Assembly: GCF_014204515.1 (NCBI RefSeq)
Contig: NZ_JACHLI010000023.1
Location: forward strand, 1-64,000
Direction: 5' to 3'
Origin: Pseudomonas nitroreducens
Lineage (GTDB): Bacteria; Pseudomonadota; Gammaproteobacteria; Pseudomonadales; Pseudomonadaceae
DNA: 64,000 nucleotides
The number at the start of each line of letters is the position of its first letter. Positions within the stretch are counted from its first letter, which is position 1. The translations under genes were made by a program, and so were the position numbers. Below are positions 25,666-33,158 of this stretch, piece after piece. A model generated the notes under the pieces. That model was not told the DNA's origin. It ran no database searches and saw only the letters and a program-made list of their open reading frames with translations.

Positions 25666-25932
25666 ATGGCTGAAGCCCAGAAAACCGTCCGTACGCTGAC
25701 TGGCCGTGTCGTCAGCGACAAGATGGACAAGACCGTTACCGTACTGATCGAGCGCCGCGTCAAGCACCCGATCTACGGCAAATACGTGAAGCGTTCGACC
25801 AAACTGCACGCCCACGACGAAACCAATCAGTGCCGCATTGGTGACCTGGTCACCATTCGCGAAACTCGTCCGCTGGCCAAAACCAAGGCCTGGACCCTGG
25901 TTGACGTCGTCGAGCGCGCGGTTGAAGTCTAA
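25666..25932 (+). CDS. rpsQ: 30S ribosomal protein S17
   Basis: Primary binder of 16S helices 7 and 11, an OB-fold. The 88-aa protein has GRVVSDKMDKTVTVLIERRVKHPIYGK and RIGDLVTIRETRPLAKTK. Last gene of the S10 operon; the spc genes continue only 16 bp later with no terminator, so S10 and spc are probably one transcript. Confidence 0.97.
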   Translation: MAEAQKTVRTLTGRVVSDKMDKTVTVLIERRVKHPIYGKYVKRSTKLHAHDETNQCRIGDLVTIRETRPLAKTKAWTLVDVVERAVEV

Positions 25933-25948
25933 GGGTCGGAGATAGAAG

Positions 25949-26317
25949 ATGATTCAGACTCAATCCATGCTCGAAGTCGCTGACAACAGCGGCGCGCGTC
26001 GCGTCATGTGCATCAAGGTGCTCGGCGGTTCCCACCGCCGTTACGCCGGCATCGGCGACATCATCAAGGTCACCGTCAAGGAAGCGATTCCGCGTGGCAA
26101 GGTGAAGAAGGGCCAGGTAATGACTGCCGTGGTCGTTCGCACCAAGCACGGTGTTCGCCGTACTGACGGTTCCATCATCCGCTTCGACGGCAACGCCGCC
26201 GTCCTGCTGAACAACAAGCAGGAGCCGATCGGCACCCGTATCTTTGGGCCCGTGACTCGTGAACTTCGTACTGAGAAGTTCATGAAGATCGTCTCCCTTG
26301 CCCCAGAAGTGCTGTAA
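25949..26317 (+). CDS. rplN: 50S ribosomal protein L14
   Basis: Interface protein contacting L19 and forming intersubunit bridges. The 122-aa protein starts MIQTQSMLEVADNSGARRVMCIKVLGG and has RRTDGSIIRFDGNAAVLLN. Formally the first spc-operon gene. Confidence 0.97.
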   Translation: MIQTQSMLEVADNSGARRVMCIKVLGGSHRRYAGIGDIIKVTVKEAIPRGKVKKGQVMTAVVVRTKHGVRRTDGSIIRFDGNAAVLLNNKQEPIGTRIFGPVTRELRTEKFMKIVSLAPEVL

Positions 26318-26329
26318 GGAGTAGCCGTC

Positions 26330-26644
26330 ATGCAAAAAATTCGTCGTGACGACGAAATCATCGTCATTGCCGGCAAGGACAAGGGCAAGCGTGGCAAGGT
26401 GCTGAAGGTTCTGGCTGATGACCGTCTGGTCGTTGGCGGTGTGAACCTCGTCAAGCGCCACACCAAGCCCAACCCCATGCTCAACCAGCAAGGCGGGATC
26501 GTCGAGAAGGAGGCGCCTCTGCACGTCTCCAACGTCGCCATCTTCAACGCTGAAACCAACAAGGCTGACCGCGTTGGCTTCAAGGTCGAAGACGGTAAGA
26601 AGATTCGTGTCTTCAAGTCGACCCAGAAACCGGTTCAGGCTTGA
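26330..26644 (+). CDS. rplX: 50S ribosomal protein L24
   Basis: Assembly initiator binding the 5' end of 23S rRNA, a KOW-fold protein. The 104-aa product has VIAGKDKGKRGKVLKVL and NLVKRHTKPNP. Followed by rplE after 19 bp. Confidence 0.97.
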   Translation: MQKIRRDDEIIVIAGKDKGKRGKVLKVLADDRLVVGGVNLVKRHTKPNPMLNQQGGIVEKEAPLHVSNVAIFNAETNKADRVGFKVEDGKKIRVFKSTQKPVQA

Positions 26645-26663
26645 GGGAGCTAGGTAGATCACC

Positions 26664-27203
26664 ATGGCACGATTGAAAGAAATTTATCGGAAGGAAATCG
26701 CTCCCAAGCTGGTGCAAGAGCTCCAGCTGGCGAACGTGATGGAAGTTCCGCGCGTTACCAAAATCACCCTGAACATGGGTCTTGGCGAAGCTGTCGGCGA
26801 CAAGAAAGTCATCGAGAGCGCCGTAGCTGATCTGGAAAAGATCGCGGGTCAGAAGCCGGTCGTGACTTACGCTCGTAAGTCCATCGCTGGTTTCAAGATT
26901 CGTGAAGGCTGGCCGATCGGCGTGAAAGTCACCCTGCGTGGCGATCGCATGTACGAGTTCCTGGACCGTCTGCTGTCGATCTCCCTGCCGCGCGTTCGTG
27001 ACTTCCGCGGTCTGAATGCCAAGTCCTTCGACGGCCGTGGCAACTACAGCATGGGCGTCAAAGAGCAGATCATCTTCCCGGAAATCGATTACGACAAGAT
27101 CGATGCCCTCCGCGGTATGGATATCACTCTGACCACCACCGCGCGTTCGGATGATGAGGGTCGTGCACTGCTGCGCGCCTTCAAATTCCCGTTCCGCAAC
27201 TGA
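26664..27203 (+). CDS. rplE: 50S ribosomal protein L5
   Basis: Binds 5S rRNA with L18 in the central protuberance. The 179-aa protein has the conserved KITLNMGLGEAVGDKK and VKVTLRGDRMYEFLDRL, and ends RALLRAFKFPFRN. rpsN follows after 13 bp. Confidence 0.97.
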   Translation: MARLKEIYRKEIAPKLVQELQLANVMEVPRVTKITLNMGLGEAVGDKKVIESAVADLEKIAGQKPVVTYARKSIAGFKIREGWPIGVKVTLRGDRMYEFLDRLLSISLPRVRDFRGLNAKSFDGRGNYSMGVKEQIIFPEIDYDKIDALRGMDITLTTTARSDDEGRALLRAFKFPFRN

Positions 27204-27216
27204 TTGGAGTAGGACC

Positions 27217-27522
27217 ATGGCTAAAGAGAGCATGAAGAACCGTGAGCTGAAGCGTCAGCAAACGGTAGCCAAGTACGCCAAAAAGCGTGCCGAGCTGAAA
27301 GCGATCATCGCTAATCCGAGCACCACTGCGGAAGATCGTTGGAATGCCCAGGTCGCCCTGCAGAAGCAACCGCGTGACGCGAGCGCCAGCCGCCTGCGTA
27401 ACCGTTGCCGCCTGACCGGTCGTCCGCACGGTTACTACCGCAAGTTCGGCCTGAGCCGTAACAAGCTGCGTGAAGCAGCAATGCGCGGTGACGTACCGGG
27501 CCTGGTGAAAGCCAGCTGGTAA
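27217..27522 (+). CDS. rpsN: 30S ribosomal protein S14 (zinc-free type)
   Basis: 30S head protein. The 101-aa product is the long form without the paired CxxC zinc motif: only one Cys appears in RNRCRLTGRPHGYYRKFGLSR, so it does not need zinc. Start ATG 27,217 (MAKESMKNRELKRQQ) follows TTGGAG; longer in-frame starts overlap rplE. A terminator-promoter cassette follows, which is unusual inside the spc genes. Confidence 0.97.
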   Translation: MAKESMKNRELKRQQTVAKYAKKRAELKAIIANPSTTAEDRWNAQVALQKQPRDASASRLRNRCRLTGRPHGYYRKFGLSRNKLREAAMRGDVPGLVKASW

Positions 27523-27567
27523 GTGCTAGACGGAGTCGGCGACGGCTCCGTTGATCGCTTTGCGAAG

Positions 27568-27597
27568 CAAGCCCCCTCGTGGGGCTTGATTCGTTTT
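27568..27597 (+). terminator. Internal spc-operon terminator/attenuator
   Basis: CAAGCCCC / GGGGCTTG, an 8-bp perfect stem with a CTCGT loop, then ATTCGTTTTT. A second dyad ACGGAG/CTCCGT lies just upstream. It sits in the 189-bp gap between rpsN and rpsH. Confidence 0.75.
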
Positions 27598-27614
27598 TAA
27601 GCGATCTCTAGAAT
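27586..27614 (+). promoter_or_regulatory. Internal spc-operon promoter before rpsH
   Basis: TTGATT (27,586-27,591), a 17-bp spacer and TAGAAT (27,609-27,614). The -35 box overlaps the 3' arm of the terminator stem. A further ACCCGG/CCGGGT dyad with TTTTAG lies in the transcribed leader (27,615-27,641), before rpsH at 27,712. Confidence 0.65.
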
Positions 27615-27711
27615 ACCCGGCTCCCCCGAGTCCGGGTTTTAGTTCGTCCGGCGTTTTGAGGGCGAGTTATGAAGTTGAAGGCTTATCTTTTGTATCAGGA
27701 GCATTAAGCCC

Positions 27712-28104
27712 ATGAGTATGCAGGACCCGTTAGCAGACATGCTAACTCGCATCCGTAATGCCCAGATGGCTGAGAAGACCGTCGTGAGCATGCCGTCTTC
27801 CAAGCTGAAAGCGGCAGTCGCCAAAGTCCTCAAGGACGAAGGCTACATTGCGGATTTCCAAGTCACCGCCGAGGCCAAGCCTCTGCTGTCGATCGAGCTG
27901 AAGTACTTCGAAGGCAAGCCTGTCATCGAGGAAGTGAAGCGAATCAGCCGTCCTGGCCTGCGCCAGTACAAATCCGTAGACCAGCTGCCGAAAGTTCGTG
28001 GCGGCCTGGGCGTTTCGATCGTCTCCACCAACAAAGGTGTGATGACTGACCGTGCTGCCCGTGCCGCTGGCGTCGGTGGCGAAGTGCTCTGCACTGTGTT
28101 CTAA
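27712..28104 (+). CDS. rpsH: 30S ribosomal protein S8
   Basis: Binds 16S helix 21; in E. coli it represses the spc operon by binding the rplE-rplX message. The 130-aa protein starts MSMQDPLADMLTRIRNAQ and ends in GVSIVSTNKGVMTDRAARAAGVGGEVLCTVF. First gene after an apparent internal promoter. Confidence 0.97.
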   Translation: MSMQDPLADMLTRIRNAQMAEKTVVSMPSSKLKAAVAKVLKDEGYIADFQVTAEAKPLLSIELKYFEGKPVIEEVKRISRPGLRQYKSVDQLPKVRGGLGVSIVSTNKGVMTDRAARAAGVGGEVLCTVF

Positions 28105-28115
28105 GGGGAATCAGC

Positions 28116-28649
28116 ATGTCTCGCGTTGCTAAGAACCCCGTCATTCTGCCCGCCGGCGTTGAAATCAAGCTGGCTGGTCAGGAACTTTCGATCAAGGGTG
28201 CCAAAGGCGCTCTCGAGCTGAAAGTACATCCGTCCGTCGAAGTCATTCAGGACAACGGTGAGCTGCGTTTCGCTGCGCGTAACGGCGACCAGCAGACCCG
28301 TGCCATGGCCGGTACCACCCGCGCTCTGGTCAACAACATGGTAATCGGCGTCAGCCAGGGCTTCGAGCGCAAGCTCCAGCTGGTTGGTGTTGGTTACAAG
28401 GCGCAGGCCAAAGGCCAAGTGCTGTCCCTGGCTCTCGGCTTCTCCCACCCGGTTGATTACGAACTGCCTGCCGGCATCGTCGCGGAAACCCCCAGCCAGA
28501 CCGACATCCTGATCAAGGGTATCGACAAGCAGCTGGTTGGCCAGGTTGCCGCGGAAATCCGCGACTTCCGTCCGCCGGAGCCGTACAAAGGCAAGGGCGT
28601 GCGTTACGCCGACGAAGTCGTCCTTCGTAAAGAAGCCAAGAAGAAGTAG
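28116..28649 (+). CDS. rplF: 50S ribosomal protein L6
   Basis: Located near the L7/L12 stalk base, important for EF-G interaction. The 177-aa protein has two repeated domains and the conserved C-terminal DFRPPEPYKGKGVRYADEVV segment followed by a basic tail. rplR follows after 10 bp. Confidence 0.97.
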   Translation: MSRVAKNPVILPAGVEIKLAGQELSIKGAKGALELKVHPSVEVIQDNGELRFAARNGDQQTRAMAGTTRALVNNMVIGVSQGFERKLQLVGVGYKAQAKGQVLSLALGFSHPVDYELPAGIVAETPSQTDILIKGIDKQLVGQVAAEIRDFRPPEPYKGKGVRYADEVVLRKEAKKK

Positions 28650-28659
28650 GGCATAGCAA

Positions 28660-29010
28660 ATGAGCGTCAAGAAAGAAACCCGTCTGCGCCGCGCTCGCAA
28701 GGCTCGCCTGAAGATGCGCGAACTGGAAGCTGTACGCCTGTGCGTATACCGCTCCTCCCAGCACATCTACGCCCAGGTCATTGCAGCCGACGGCGGCAAG
28801 GTCCTGGCCAGCGCCTCGACCCTGGACAAAGAACTGCGCGAAGCTGCCACCGGCAACGTCGACGCAGCCAAGAAAGTTGGTCAACTGGTCGCGGAACGCG
28901 CCAAGGCTGCCGGCGTCACTCAGGTGGCGTTCGACCGTTCTGGCTTCAAGTACCACGGTCGTATCAAGGCCCTGGCTGATGCCGCTCGTGAAGGCGGTCT
29001 GGAGTTCTAA
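28660..29010 (+). CDS. rplR: 50S ribosomal protein L18
   Basis: Binds 5S rRNA with L5. The 116-aa protein has the Arg-rich N-terminus KKETRLRRARKARLKMRE and the C-terminal FDRSGFKYHGRIKALADAAREGGLEF. rpsE follows after three bases. Confidence 0.97.
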   Translation: MSVKKETRLRRARKARLKMRELEAVRLCVYRSSQHIYAQVIAADGGKVLASASTLDKELREAATGNVDAAKKVGQLVAERAKAAGVTQVAFDRSGFKYHGRIKALADAAREGGLEF

Positions 29011-29013
29011 GTT

Positions 29014-29514
29014 ATGGCAAACAACGATCAAAAGCGCGACGAAGGCTACATCGAGAAGCTGGTTCAAGTGAACCGCGTCGCCAAAACCGTAAAAGGTGGC
29101 CGTATCTTCGCCTTCACCGCGCTGACCGTGGTTGGCGATGGCAAGGGCCGTGTTGGCTTCGGTCGTGGCAAGGCGCGTGAAGTGCCGGCCGCCATCCAGA
29201 AGGCAATGGAAGCTGCTCGCCGCAACATGATCCAGGTTGATCTGAACGGCACCACCCTGCAGTACCCGACCAAGTCCGCCCATGGCGCCTCCAAGGTGTA
29301 CATGCAGCCGGCTTCCGAAGGTACCGGTATCATCGCCGGCGGCGCCATGCGTGCTGTCCTGGAAGTGGCCGGTGTGCAGAACGTTCTGGCGAAGTGCTAC
29401 GGCTCCACCAACCCGGTGAACGTGGTCTACGCAACCTTCAAGGGCCTGAAGAACATGCAGTCCCCTGAGTCGGTAGCGGCCAAGCGTGGCAAGAGCGTCG
29501 AGGAGATTCTCTAA
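29014..29514 (+). CDS. rpsE: 30S ribosomal protein S5
   Basis: MRNA-entry and fidelity protein. The 166-aa product has the dsRBD-like N-terminal domain with VNRVAKTVKGGRIFAFTALTVVGDG and the C-terminal domain with GTGIIAGGAMRAVLEVAGVQNVL. rpmD begins two bases after the stop. Confidence 0.97.
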   Translation: MANNDQKRDEGYIEKLVQVNRVAKTVKGGRIFAFTALTVVGDGKGRVGFGRGKAREVPAAIQKAMEAARRNMIQVDLNGTTLQYPTKSAHGASKVYMQPASEGTGIIAGGAMRAVLEVAGVQNVLAKCYGSTNPVNVVYATFKGLKNMQSPESVAAKRGKSVEEIL

Positions 29515-29516
29515 CC

Positions 29517-29693
29517 ATGGCAACTGTCAAAGTTACCCTGATCAAGAGCCTGAACGGCCGTCTGGCCAATCACAAGGCTTGCGTCAAAGGCCTCGGCCTG
29601 CGTCGCATTAATCACACCGTCGAAGTTCAGGACACTCCTGAAAACCGCGGCATGATTAACAAGGCCTACTACCTGCTGCGTGTGGAGGGTTAA
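29517..29693 (+). CDS. rpmD: 50S ribosomal protein L30
   Basis: Small 58-aa protein read between rpsE and rplO: MATVKVTLIKSLNGR at the N-terminus, with the conserved HKACVKGLGLRRINHTVEV core and an ending in YYLLRVEG. ATG 29,517 lies two bases after the rpsE stop and the TAA is three bases before rplO, so the four genes are tightly coupled. Length fits the bacterial L30 family. Confidence 0.96.
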   Translation: MATVKVTLIKSLNGRLANHKACVKGLGLRRINHTVEVQDTPENRGMINKAYYLLRVEG

Positions 29694-29696
29694 TCC

Positions 29697-30131
29697 ATGC
29701 AACTGAACGATCTGCGTTCCGCGCCGGGTGCCCGTCGCGAAAAGCACCGTCCGGGCCGTGGCATCGGTAGCGGTCTGGGCAAGACCGGTGGCCGTGGTCA
29801 CAAAGGTCAAACCTCCCGCTCCGGTGGCTCCATCGCTCCGGGCTTCGAGGGTGGTCAGCAACCGCTGCACCGTCGTCTGCCGAAGTTCGGCTTCAACTCG
29901 CTCAAAGCCATGGATCGCGCAGAAGTGCGTACCTCCGAACTGGCCAAGGTCGAGGGTGATGTCGTAACCGTGCAGTCCCTGAAGGATGCCAACGTGATTA
30001 ACCAGAACGTACAGCGTGTGAAAGTCATGCTGTCGGGCGACGTTACTCGCGCGGTCACCCTGAAAGGCATCGGCGCCACCAAAGGCGCTCGTGCGGCTAT
30101 CGAAGCAGCTGGCGGCAAAATCGAGGACTAA
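29697..30131 (+). CDS. rplO: 50S ribosomal protein L15
   Basis: Late-assembly 50S protein. The 144-aa product starts MQLNDLRSAPGARREKHRPGRG and has the Gly-rich GIGSGLGKTGGRGHKGQ tail that threads into rRNA. Its stop abuts the secY ATG directly. Confidence 0.97.
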   Translation: MQLNDLRSAPGARREKHRPGRGIGSGLGKTGGRGHKGQTSRSGGSIAPGFEGGQQPLHRRLPKFGFNSLKAMDRAEVRTSELAKVEGDVVTVQSLKDANVINQNVQRVKVMLSGDVTRAVTLKGIGATKGARAAIEAAGGKIED

Positions 30132-31463
30132 ATGGCTAAGCAAGGTGCTCTCTCTGCGCTGAGCAACGGTGGTGGTTTGTCCGAGCTCTGGGCACGTCTG
30201 CGTTTCCTGTTCCTGGCGATCATCGTCTATCGGATCGGCGCGCACATCCCAGTCCCGGGCATCAACCCCGATCGCTTGGCGGCACTGTTCCGGCAGAACG
30301 AGGGGACCATTCTTAGCCTCTTCAACATGTTTTCCGGCGGCGCGCTGGAGCGCATGAGTATCTTTGCACTGGGGATCATGCCGTACATCTCGGCATCGAT
30401 CATCATGCAGCTCATGACCGCTATCAGCCCGCAGCTGGAGCAGTTGAAGAAAGAGGGTGAGTCTGGGCGTCGCAAGATCAGCCAGTACACCCGCTACGCA
30501 ACCCTCGTCCTGGCACTTGTCCAGGCCATTGGCATGTCCATTGGTCTGGGTAGTCAGGGCGTGGCCTTCTCCAACGACTTCGGCTTCTACTTCGTGTCGG
30601 TCACCACCTTCGTGGCGGGTGCGCTGTTCATGATGTGGCTGGGTGAGCAGATCACCGAGCGGGGTGTCGGCAACGGCATCTCCATGCTGATCTTCTCCGG
30701 TATCGTCGCAGGCTTGCCCCGAGCAATCGGTCAGTCCTTCGAGTCCGCGCGTCAAGGTGACATCAACATCTTCGCCCTGATCGCCATCGGCCTGCTGGCC
30801 GTGGCCATCATCGCGTTCGTGGTGTTCATCGAGCGTGGTCAGCGTCGTATCGCCGTGCATTACGCCAAGCGCCAACAAGGTCGCAAGGTGTTTGCTGCTC
30901 AAACGAGCCATCTGCCGCTCAAAGTGAACATGGCGGGTGTAATCCCTGCGATCTTCGCCAGCAGCATCCTGCTGTTCCCGGCATCCCTGGGTGCCTGGTT
31001 CGGTCAGTCGGAAGGCCTGGGTTGGCTGCAGGACGTCGCGCAAGCGATCGCTCCTGGTCAGCCGCTGAACATTCTGCTGTTTAGTGCAGGGATCGTTTTC
31101 TTCTGCTTCTTCTACACAGCGCTGATGTTCAACCCGAAGGACGTGGCGGAAAACCTCAAGAAGTCCGGTGCATTTATTCCGGGTATTCGTCCGGGCGAAC
31201 AGTCGGCTCGCTACATTGATGGCGTACTGACCCGTTTGACCATGTTCGGTGCCCTGTACATGACGGCTGTGTGCCTGCTGCCCCAGTTCCTGGTCGTAGC
31301 TGCCCACGTACCGTTCTACCTTGGCGGGACCTCGTTGCTGATCGTGGTCGTGGTTGTGATGGACTTTATGGCTCAAGTACAATCGCACCTCGTTTCTCAC
31401 CAGTACGAATCCCTCATGAAGAAAGCCAACCTGAAGGGCTATGGCAGCGGCCTGCTGCGCTGA
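30132..31463 (+). CDS. secY: Preprotein translocase channel SecY
   Basis: Pore-forming inner-membrane subunit of the Sec translocon. The 443-aa protein has ten predicted transmembrane helices, with RLRFLFLAIIVYRIGAHIP at helix 1, the plug-region residues following, and the cytoplasmic loop between helices 8 and 9 (FNPKDVAENLKKSGAFIPGIRPG) that contacts SecA. Starts on the base after rplO. Confidence 0.98.
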   Translation: MAKQGALSALSNGGGLSELWARLRFLFLAIIVYRIGAHIPVPGINPDRLAALFRQNEGTILSLFNMFSGGALERMSIFALGIMPYISASIIMQLMTAISPQLEQLKKEGESGRRKISQYTRYATLVLALVQAIGMSIGLGSQGVAFSNDFGFYFVSVTTFVAGALFMMWLGEQITERGVGNGISMLIFSGIVAGLPRAIGQSFESARQGDINIFALIAIGLLAVAIIAFVVFIERGQRRIAVHYAKRQQGRKVFAAQTSHLPLKVNMAGVIPAIFASSILLFPASLGAWFGQSEGLGWLQDVAQAIAPGQPLNILLFSAGIVFFCFFYTALMFNPKDVAENLKKSGAFIPGIRPGEQSARYIDGVLTRLTMFGALYMTAVCLLPQFLVVAAHVPFYLGGTSLLIVVVVVMDFMAQVQSHLVSHQYESLMKKANLKGYGSGLLR

Positions 31464-31487
31464 CCCGTAAGGTTCGAGGAGTCACTG

Positions 31488-31604
31488 ATGAAAGTTCGTG
31501 CATCGGTTAAGAAGCTGTGCCGCAACTGCAAGATCGTCCGTCGCGAAGGCGTCGTTCGTGTGATCTGCAGCGCGGAGCCGCGTCACAAGCAGCGCCAAGG
31601 CTGA
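31488..31604 (+). CDS. rpmJ: 50S ribosomal protein L36 (zinc type)
   Basis: A 38-aa product: MKVRASVKKLCRNCKIVRR at the start and a basic end RHKQRQG. Cys11, Cys14, Cys27 and His33 form the zinc site of the C+ form. ATG 31,488 follows GAGGAG. It ends the spc operon before a strong terminator. Confidence 0.96.
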   Translation: MKVRASVKKLCRNCKIVRREGVVRVICSAEPRHKQRQG

Positions 31605-31622
31605 GTGTGAACCACGCGTTAT

Positions 31623-31660
31623 AACCCGGCAGCTAGTGTGCTGCCGGGTTGATTATTTGT
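31623..31660 (+). terminator. spc operon terminator
   Basis: AACCCGGCAGC / GCTGCCGGGTT, an 11-bp perfect stem with a TAGTGT loop, then GATTATTTGTTTTT. The next promoter's -35 box begins inside the stem's 3' arm. Confidence 0.88.
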
Positions 31661-31677
31661 TTTTACAGCGCTAATAT
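31649..31677 (+). promoter_or_regulatory. Alpha operon promoter
   Basis: TTGATT (31,649-31,654), a 17-bp spacer and TAATAT (31,672-31,677), then a GC-rich discriminator CCGCGCCC. It gives a leader of about 50 nt before rpsM, where S4 autoregulation would be expected; no pseudoknot was worked out. Confidence 0.65.
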
Positions 31678-31734
31678 CCGCGCCCTTTCTTGGCTCCCTG
31701 GGCGCCGGGTAGCTGTCAATTGGAGTTTTTCTGA

Positions 31735-32091
31735 ATGGCCCGTATTGCAGGCGTAAACATTCCGGATAACAAGCACACTGTTATCTCGCTGACCTACATC
31801 TATGGTGTTGGTCGCACTACCGCACAGAGCATCTGTGCAGCCACCGGCATCAGCCCGGCTGTAAAGATCAAAGAGCTGAGCGAAGAGCAGATTGATTCGC
31901 TGCGTACCGAGGTGGCCAAGCTGACCACCGAAGGTGACCTGCGTCGCGAAATCAACATGAACATCAAGCGTCTGATGGACCTCGGTTGCTACCGCGGTCT
32001 GCGTCATCGTCGTGGTCTGCCGGTTCGCGGTCAGCGTACCAAGACCAACGCGCGCACCCGTAAGGGCCCGCGTAAGCCGATCCGCAAGTAA
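31735..32091 (+). CDS. rpsM: 30S ribosomal protein S13
   Basis: 30S head protein contacting the P-site tRNA. The 118-aa product starts MARIAGVNIPDNKHTVISLTY and ends in the basic RGLPVRGQRTKTNARTRKG tail. First gene of the alpha operon; rpsK follows after 18 bp. Confidence 0.97.
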   Translation: MARIAGVNIPDNKHTVISLTYIYGVGRTTAQSICAATGISPAVKIKELSEEQIDSLRTEVAKLTTEGDLRREINMNIKRLMDLGCYRGLRHRRGLPVRGQRTKTNARTRKGPRKPIRK

Positions 32092-32109
32092 TCGCTTAGG
32101 AATCTAGTC

Positions 32110-32499
32110 ATGGCAAAACCTGCTGCTCGTCCTCGCAAGAAAGTCAAAAAGACGGTGGTCGACGGGATCGCGCACATCCACGCGTCCTTCAACAACACCA
32201 TCGTTACCATCACTGATCGTCAGGGCAACGCTCTGTCCTGGGCTACCTCCGGTGGTTCGGGCTTCCGCGGCTCGCGTAAGAGCACCCCGTTCGCTGCCCA
32301 GGTAGCGGCCGAGCGTGCCGGCCAGGCTGCTCTGGAATACGGTCTGAAGAACCTTGACGTAAACGTCAAAGGCCCGGGCCCGGGTCGCGAGTCGGCTGTT
32401 CGTGCGCTGAATGCCTGCGGTTACAAGATCGCCAGCATCACCGACGTAACCCCGATCCCGCATAACGGCTGCCGTCCGCCGAAAAAGCGTCGCGTGTAA
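32110..32499 (+). CDS. rpsK: 30S ribosomal protein S11
   Basis: Platform protein of the mRNA exit channel. The 129-aa product contains IHASFNNTIVTITDRQGNALSW, GPGPGRESAVRALNACGYKI and the C-terminal HNGCRPPKKRRV. rpsD follows after 16 bp. Confidence 0.97.
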   Translation: MAKPAARPRKKVKKTVVDGIAHIHASFNNTIVTITDRQGNALSWATSGGSGFRGSRKSTPFAAQVAAERAGQAALEYGLKNLDVNVKGPGPGRESAVRALNACGYKIASITDVTPIPHNGCRPPKKRRV

Positions 32500-32515
32500 T
32501 AGGAGACAGTGAGAA

Positions 32516-33136
32516 ATGGCTCGTTACATTGGTCCCAAGTGCAAACTGTCCCGCCGCGAAGGCACTGACCTCTTCCTGAAGAGCGGCGTTCGTGCCCTCG
32601 ACTCGAAGTGCAAGGCAGAACAAGTTCCCGGTCAGCATGGCCAGCGTCGTGGTCGCCTGTCCGACTACGGTCTGCAGCTGCGCGAGAAACAAAAAGTTCG
32701 CCGCATCTACGGCGTTCTGGAACGTCAATTCCGTGGCTACTATCAGGAAGCTTCCCGCCGCAAGGGCTCCACAGGTGAAAACCTGCTGCAGATCCTTGAG
32801 TGCCGTCTGGACAACGTCGTCTACCGTATGGGCTTCGGTTCCACCCGTTCCGAATCCCGTCAGCTGGTGTCCCACAAGACCATCAGCGTCAACGGTCAGA
32901 CCGTAAACGTACCGTCCTACCAGGTCAAAGCCGGTGACGTGGTTGCTGTTCGCGAGAAATCGAAGAACCAGCTGCGTATCGCCCAAGCTCTGGACCTGTG
33001 CGCCCAGCGCGGTCGCGTTGAGTGGGTCGAAGTGGACACCGACAAGAAAGCTGGCACCTTCAAAAGTGTCCCGGCTCGTGCCGATCTGTCCGCCGACATC
33101 AACGAAAACCTGATTGTCGAGCTCTACTCCAAGTAA
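32516..33136 (+). CDS. rpsD: 30S ribosomal protein S4
   Basis: Nucleates 30S assembly, unwinds mRNA at the entry and, in E. coli, represses the alpha operon. The 206-aa protein has the N-terminal arm ARYIGPKCKLSRREGTDLF and the S4 RNA-binding fold with SRQLVSHKTISVNGQTVNVPS. Confidence 0.97.
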   Translation: MARYIGPKCKLSRREGTDLFLKSGVRALDSKCKAEQVPGQHGQRRGRLSDYGLQLREKQKVRRIYGVLERQFRGYYQEASRRKGSTGENLLQILECRLDNVVYRMGFGSTRSESRQLVSHKTISVNGQTVNVPSYQVKAGDVVAVREKSKNQLRIAQALDLCAQRGRVEWVEVDTDKKAGTFKSVPARADLSADINENLIVELYSK

Positions 33137-33158
33137 GGGCTAGAAAATAGGTGCATCC

